Below, piece after piece: positions 61,868-64,000 of a stretch of 64,000 bases of DNA (position 1 is its first letter; each line of letters starts with the position of its first letter). Source of the stretch: Kordiimonas pumila. Lineage in GTDB: Bacteria > Pseudomonadota > Alphaproteobacteria > Sphingomonadales > Kordiimonadaceae. The stretch spans positions 3,644,501-3,708,500 of the forward strand of contig NZ_CP061205.1 in the NCBI RefSeq assembly GCF_015240255.1, read 5' to 3'. Under the pieces are notes generated by a model. The model was not told where the DNA came from. It did not search any database and saw only the letters and a program-made list of their open reading frames with translations. The position numbers and the translations under genes are program-made.

Positions 61868-63004
61868 TTAAACAGAGGCAAGGCTGCGGGTAATTACAAG
61901 CCGCTGTATATCGGACGTGCCTTCATAAATCTGGCACACCCGAACATCGCGGTAAATTTTGGCCAGACCAAATTCTTCCAGATAGCCATAGCCACCCAGT
62001 GTTTGGATAGCGCCAGAGCAAACAGCCTCTGCCGTTTCGGACGCAAACAGTTTTGCCATCGATGCCTGAATAAGGGCTGGCTCACCCGCATCTTTCAGGC
62101 TAGCTGCGGACAGTACTAGCTGGCGCGCTGCCTCAAGCTTTGTCGCGAGATCAGCAAGGCGGAAACCCACCGCCTGATGGTCAATAATCGCCTTACCAAA
62201 CGATTTACGCTCCTGCGCATACTGCACGGCGATATCAAGCGCCGCTTGCGCCATACCAATGCTCTGTGCCGCAATACCAATACGGCCTGCCTCGAGGTTC
62301 GAAAGCGCTATTTTGTAACCAGCGCCCTCTGCCCCCAAGCGCAGATCCTCTTCAATGAACAAGTCATCAAACCGAAGCGCACAAGTGTCAGATGCCCCTT
62401 GTCCAAGCTTATGCTCGACTTTTTCAACAATAAAACCCGGCTTGTCAGTTGGTACCAAAAAGCCTGAAATGCCGCGCTTGCCTGCCGCTGGGTTTGTCAC
62501 CGCATACACAACCGCAAGGCCTGCAATCTTGCCAGAGGTAATAAACTGCTTCGACCCACTCAGTTTATAACCGCCTTCCACCTTAACCGCGCGGCACCTG
62601 AGGGCTGACGCGTCTGAACCGGCATCTGTTTCTGTCAGCGCAAAAGCGCCGATCATTTTGCCTGCAATCAGGTCAGGCAGGAACCGGGCTTGCTGCGCCT
62701 TAGTTCCATCTTTCAGTAACCCGCTCACAATCAGGCTATTCTGGATTGATACGATGGTAGACAGGGCACCGTCACCCGCTGCAAGCTCCATCAGTGCAAG
62801 CGCATAGGAAACATAGTCAACCGCCGCACCGCCAAACTCTTCAGGCGCTGTCATACCCATAAGGCCAAGGTCGGCAATCGCTTTAAAAATTTCTTTAGGG
62901 TATCCACCCGCCGCTTCATAAGCTTGGCTGTTTGGCTTTAGTTCCTGCTGGGCAAATGCCCGCACCATATCCCGCACAGCGGTTTGTGTTTCATTCAAAA
63001 TCAT
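61868..63004 (-). CDS. acyl-CoA dehydrogenase
   Basis: A 378-residue FAD-dependent acyl-CoA dehydrogenase. MGMTAPEEFGGAAVDYVSYA, the ALTETDAGSDASALR FAD-binding region and the C-terminal catalytic base in YEGTSDIQRLVI are present; length is standard. It oxidises acyl-CoA to enoyl-CoA for beta-oxidation or branched-chain or aromatic side-chain breakdown. It lies 12 bases downstream of the indolepyruvate oxidoreductase-like gene, suggesting a joint role in degrading aryl- or branched-chain acyl-CoA. Chain-length preference cannot be told. Confidence 0.9.
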   Translation of the reverse strand: MILNETQTAVRDMVRAFAQQELKPNSQAYEAAGGYPKEIFKAIADLGLMGMTAPEEFGGAAVDYVSYALALMELAAGDGALSTIVSIQNSLIVSGLLKDGTKAQQARFLPDLIAGKMIGAFALTETDAGSDASALRCRAVKVEGGYKLSGSKQFITSGKIAGLAVVYAVTNPAAGKRGISGFLVPTDKPGFIVEKVEHKLGQGASDTCALRFDDLFIEEDLRLGAEGAGYKIALSNLEAGRIGIAAQSIGMAQAALDIAVQYAQERKSFGKAIIDHQAVGFRLADLATKLEAARQLVLSAASLKDAGEPALIQASMAKLFASETAEAVCSGAIQTLGGYGYLEEFGLAKIYRDVRVCQIYEGTSDIQRLVITRSLASV

Positions 63005-63016
63005 AAATAGTCTGCC

Positions 63017-64000
63017 TTATGCTGCTTGCTCATGCTCTGGTTTTGATGCGCCCTTAAAGGCACTTATAAAAGCGCTTTTGCTCTTTTTATACACACCAAT
63101 AGCCTCTTCTTTTACCGGACCATAACCCCGGATCATATCTGGAAGTGCGGCAATATCTGTTGCCTGCTTGATAGACCCTTCCCGAAGGCCTTGTAGCAAA
63201 CTATCAACCGTTTCAAAATAGTCTTGCACCAATGCGCGCTCCATACGGCGTTCATGGGTTTTACCAAACGGGTCTGCCCAAGTACCGCGTAGGCCTTTTA
63301 GCTGAGCCAGTATTTTAAACAGGCTAAATACCCATGGGCCAAATTTCATTTTGGCGGGCCTGCCCGTTTTAGGGTCTGTCCGCGTCAACAGTGGCGGCGC
63401 AAGCCAAATAGACAGTTTTTCAGTACTGGCAAACTGGGCCTTCAAATTTTCCATAAAGGCTGGCTCGCTGTAAAGCCGTGCCACTTCATACTCGTCCTTG
63501 TAAGCCATCAATTTATAAGCATTAACCGCAACGGCACGGATAAACGCTTCACCCTCATCACCCATGCCAGATACAGCATGTTTCACACGGGCAATGAGCG
63601 CCTGATAGCGGTCAGCGTAAGCCTTGTTTTGATACTCTACCAGATCGTTTGTACGTTTACTGATCAAGCTTTCAAGATTGAGAGCGGCACTATCCACCAC
63701 AGGTATTTCATAAATACCGGCAACCTTTTCAACTTCTACAGGGTCAACAGCTACCAGCCGCCCCCACATAAAGGCACGTTTGTTCAGGTCAACTGCTGCA
63801 CCGTTAATTTCAATTGCGTTAAAAATTGTCTCAGCCGTTACAGGTATCAAACCTTGCTGCCACGCATACCCAAGCATCATCATATTAGCCGCTATATTAT
63901 TGCCAAACAGGCCTTCTGCAATGCGGGTTGCCTTCAGGGTGTAGCCAGTTTTAGCACGTTTCATTAGCGTATTTATCATATCCGTTGCCGGAATGGCTGC
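63017..64000 (-). CDS. indolepyruvate ferredoxin oxidoreductase family protein, C-terminal part (truncated by window)
   Basis: About 327 C-terminal residues of a large fused protein whose frame stays open through 64000. Recognisable are NNIAANMMMLGYAWQQGLIP, the NAIEINGAAVDLNKRAFMWG segment typical of the gamma-type domain, and the DUF6537-like tail with KMKFGPWVFSLFKILAQLKG. The full enzyme is a thiamine/iron-sulfur oxidoreductase converting aryl-2-oxo acids to aryl-acetyl-CoA. That suits the aromatic aminotransferase elsewhere in the window. The first Met visible at 63979 is internal, not the start. Confidence 0.82.
   Translation of the reverse strand, partial: AAIPATDMINTLMKRAKTGYTLKATRIAEGLFGNNIAANMMMLGYAWQQGLIPVTAETIFNAIEINGAAVDLNKRAFMWGRLVAVDPVEVEKVAGIYEIPVVDSAALNLESLISKRTNDLVEYQNKAYADRYQALIARVKHAVSGMGDEGEAFIRAVAVNAYKLMAYKDEYEVARLYSEPAFMENLKAQFASTEKLSIWLAPPLLTRTDPKTGRPAKMKFGPWVFSLFKILAQLKGLRGTWADPFGKTHERRMERALVQDYFETVDSLLQGLREGSIKQATDIAALPDMIRGYGPVKEEAIGVYKKSKSAFISAFKGASKPEHEQAA

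Noticed and set aside
1-64000. CRISPR arrays, insertion sequences, prophage or integrative elements
   Set aside because: No regularly spaced repeats, transposase, integrase or phage structural motifs were seen on either strand.

Overview
The window looks like chromosome of a marine-type alphaproteobacterium; the order Kordiimonadales is my best guess, from protein style only. Supporting signs are several SusC/FecA-style TonB-dependent receptors with their own ECF sigma/FecR pairs, an alphaproteobacterial TypA, a fused indolepyruvate oxidoreductase at the right edge and moderate GC content. I see no transposase, phage gene, integrase or CRISPR array. Nearly all of the DNA is coding.

Positions 1-28,000 form a catabolic island. 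It holds a flavin ring hydroxylase with its DUF2783 and metallo-beta-lactamase-fold partners, a LuxR-type regulator, an aromatic aminotransferase, two MFS transporters, two exported DJ-1/PfpI proteins resembling isonitrile hydratase, an M19 dipeptidase, two RidA proteins, a thiamine-diphosphate enzyme and an ArgE-like deacylase. It also holds a TonB receptor, two IclR regulators and one MarR regulator, a LigB-type extradiol dioxygenase, two fumarylacetoacetate-hydrolase-family proteins, an aldehyde dehydrogenase, an ACMSD-like decarboxylase and a Rieske oxygenase. Together these could import an acylated or isonitrile-type aromatic amino-acid derivative, release the amine, deaminate it and cleave the ring; the exact substrate cannot be read from sequence. 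Three recurring operator-like motifs (one MarR-like, two IclR-like) appear to tie the scattered transcription units into regulons.

Positions 28,000-33,400 hold a TonB receptor with an N-terminal signalling (STN) domain. Divergent from it are an ECF sigma factor, a FecR anti-sigma and a TPR-like exported protein. A large AT-rich hairpin sits between the two units.

Positions 33,500-46,100 are mostly housekeeping: tRNA-Val(GAC), an N-formylglutamate amidohydrolase-like protein, a strong candidate small RNA, an LpxH-like phosphoesterase with a glycosyltransferase, a frameshifted membrane-protein gene, speD-speE, typA, a 48-residue ORF, an MscS channel, a GGDEF-EAL protein with a degenerate receiver domain, and a gamma-glutamylcyclotransferase-like protein.

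Positions 46,200-54,150 are an alpha-glucoside (probably maltose-type) utilisation locus: TonB receptor, LacI regulator, beta-phosphoglucomutase, GH65 phosphorylase and MFS transporter. Three copies of a LacI operator lie at its two divergent promoters.

Positions 54,250-61,800 are a second cell-surface-signalling operon: ECF sigma, FecR, STN-type TonB receptor, a Fes-like esterase and a tannase-family esterase. The receptor gene has an unexpected second start with its own signal peptide. The window ends with an acyl-CoA dehydrogenase and the C-terminal part of an indolepyruvate ferredoxin oxidoreductase-like gene that runs off the edge.
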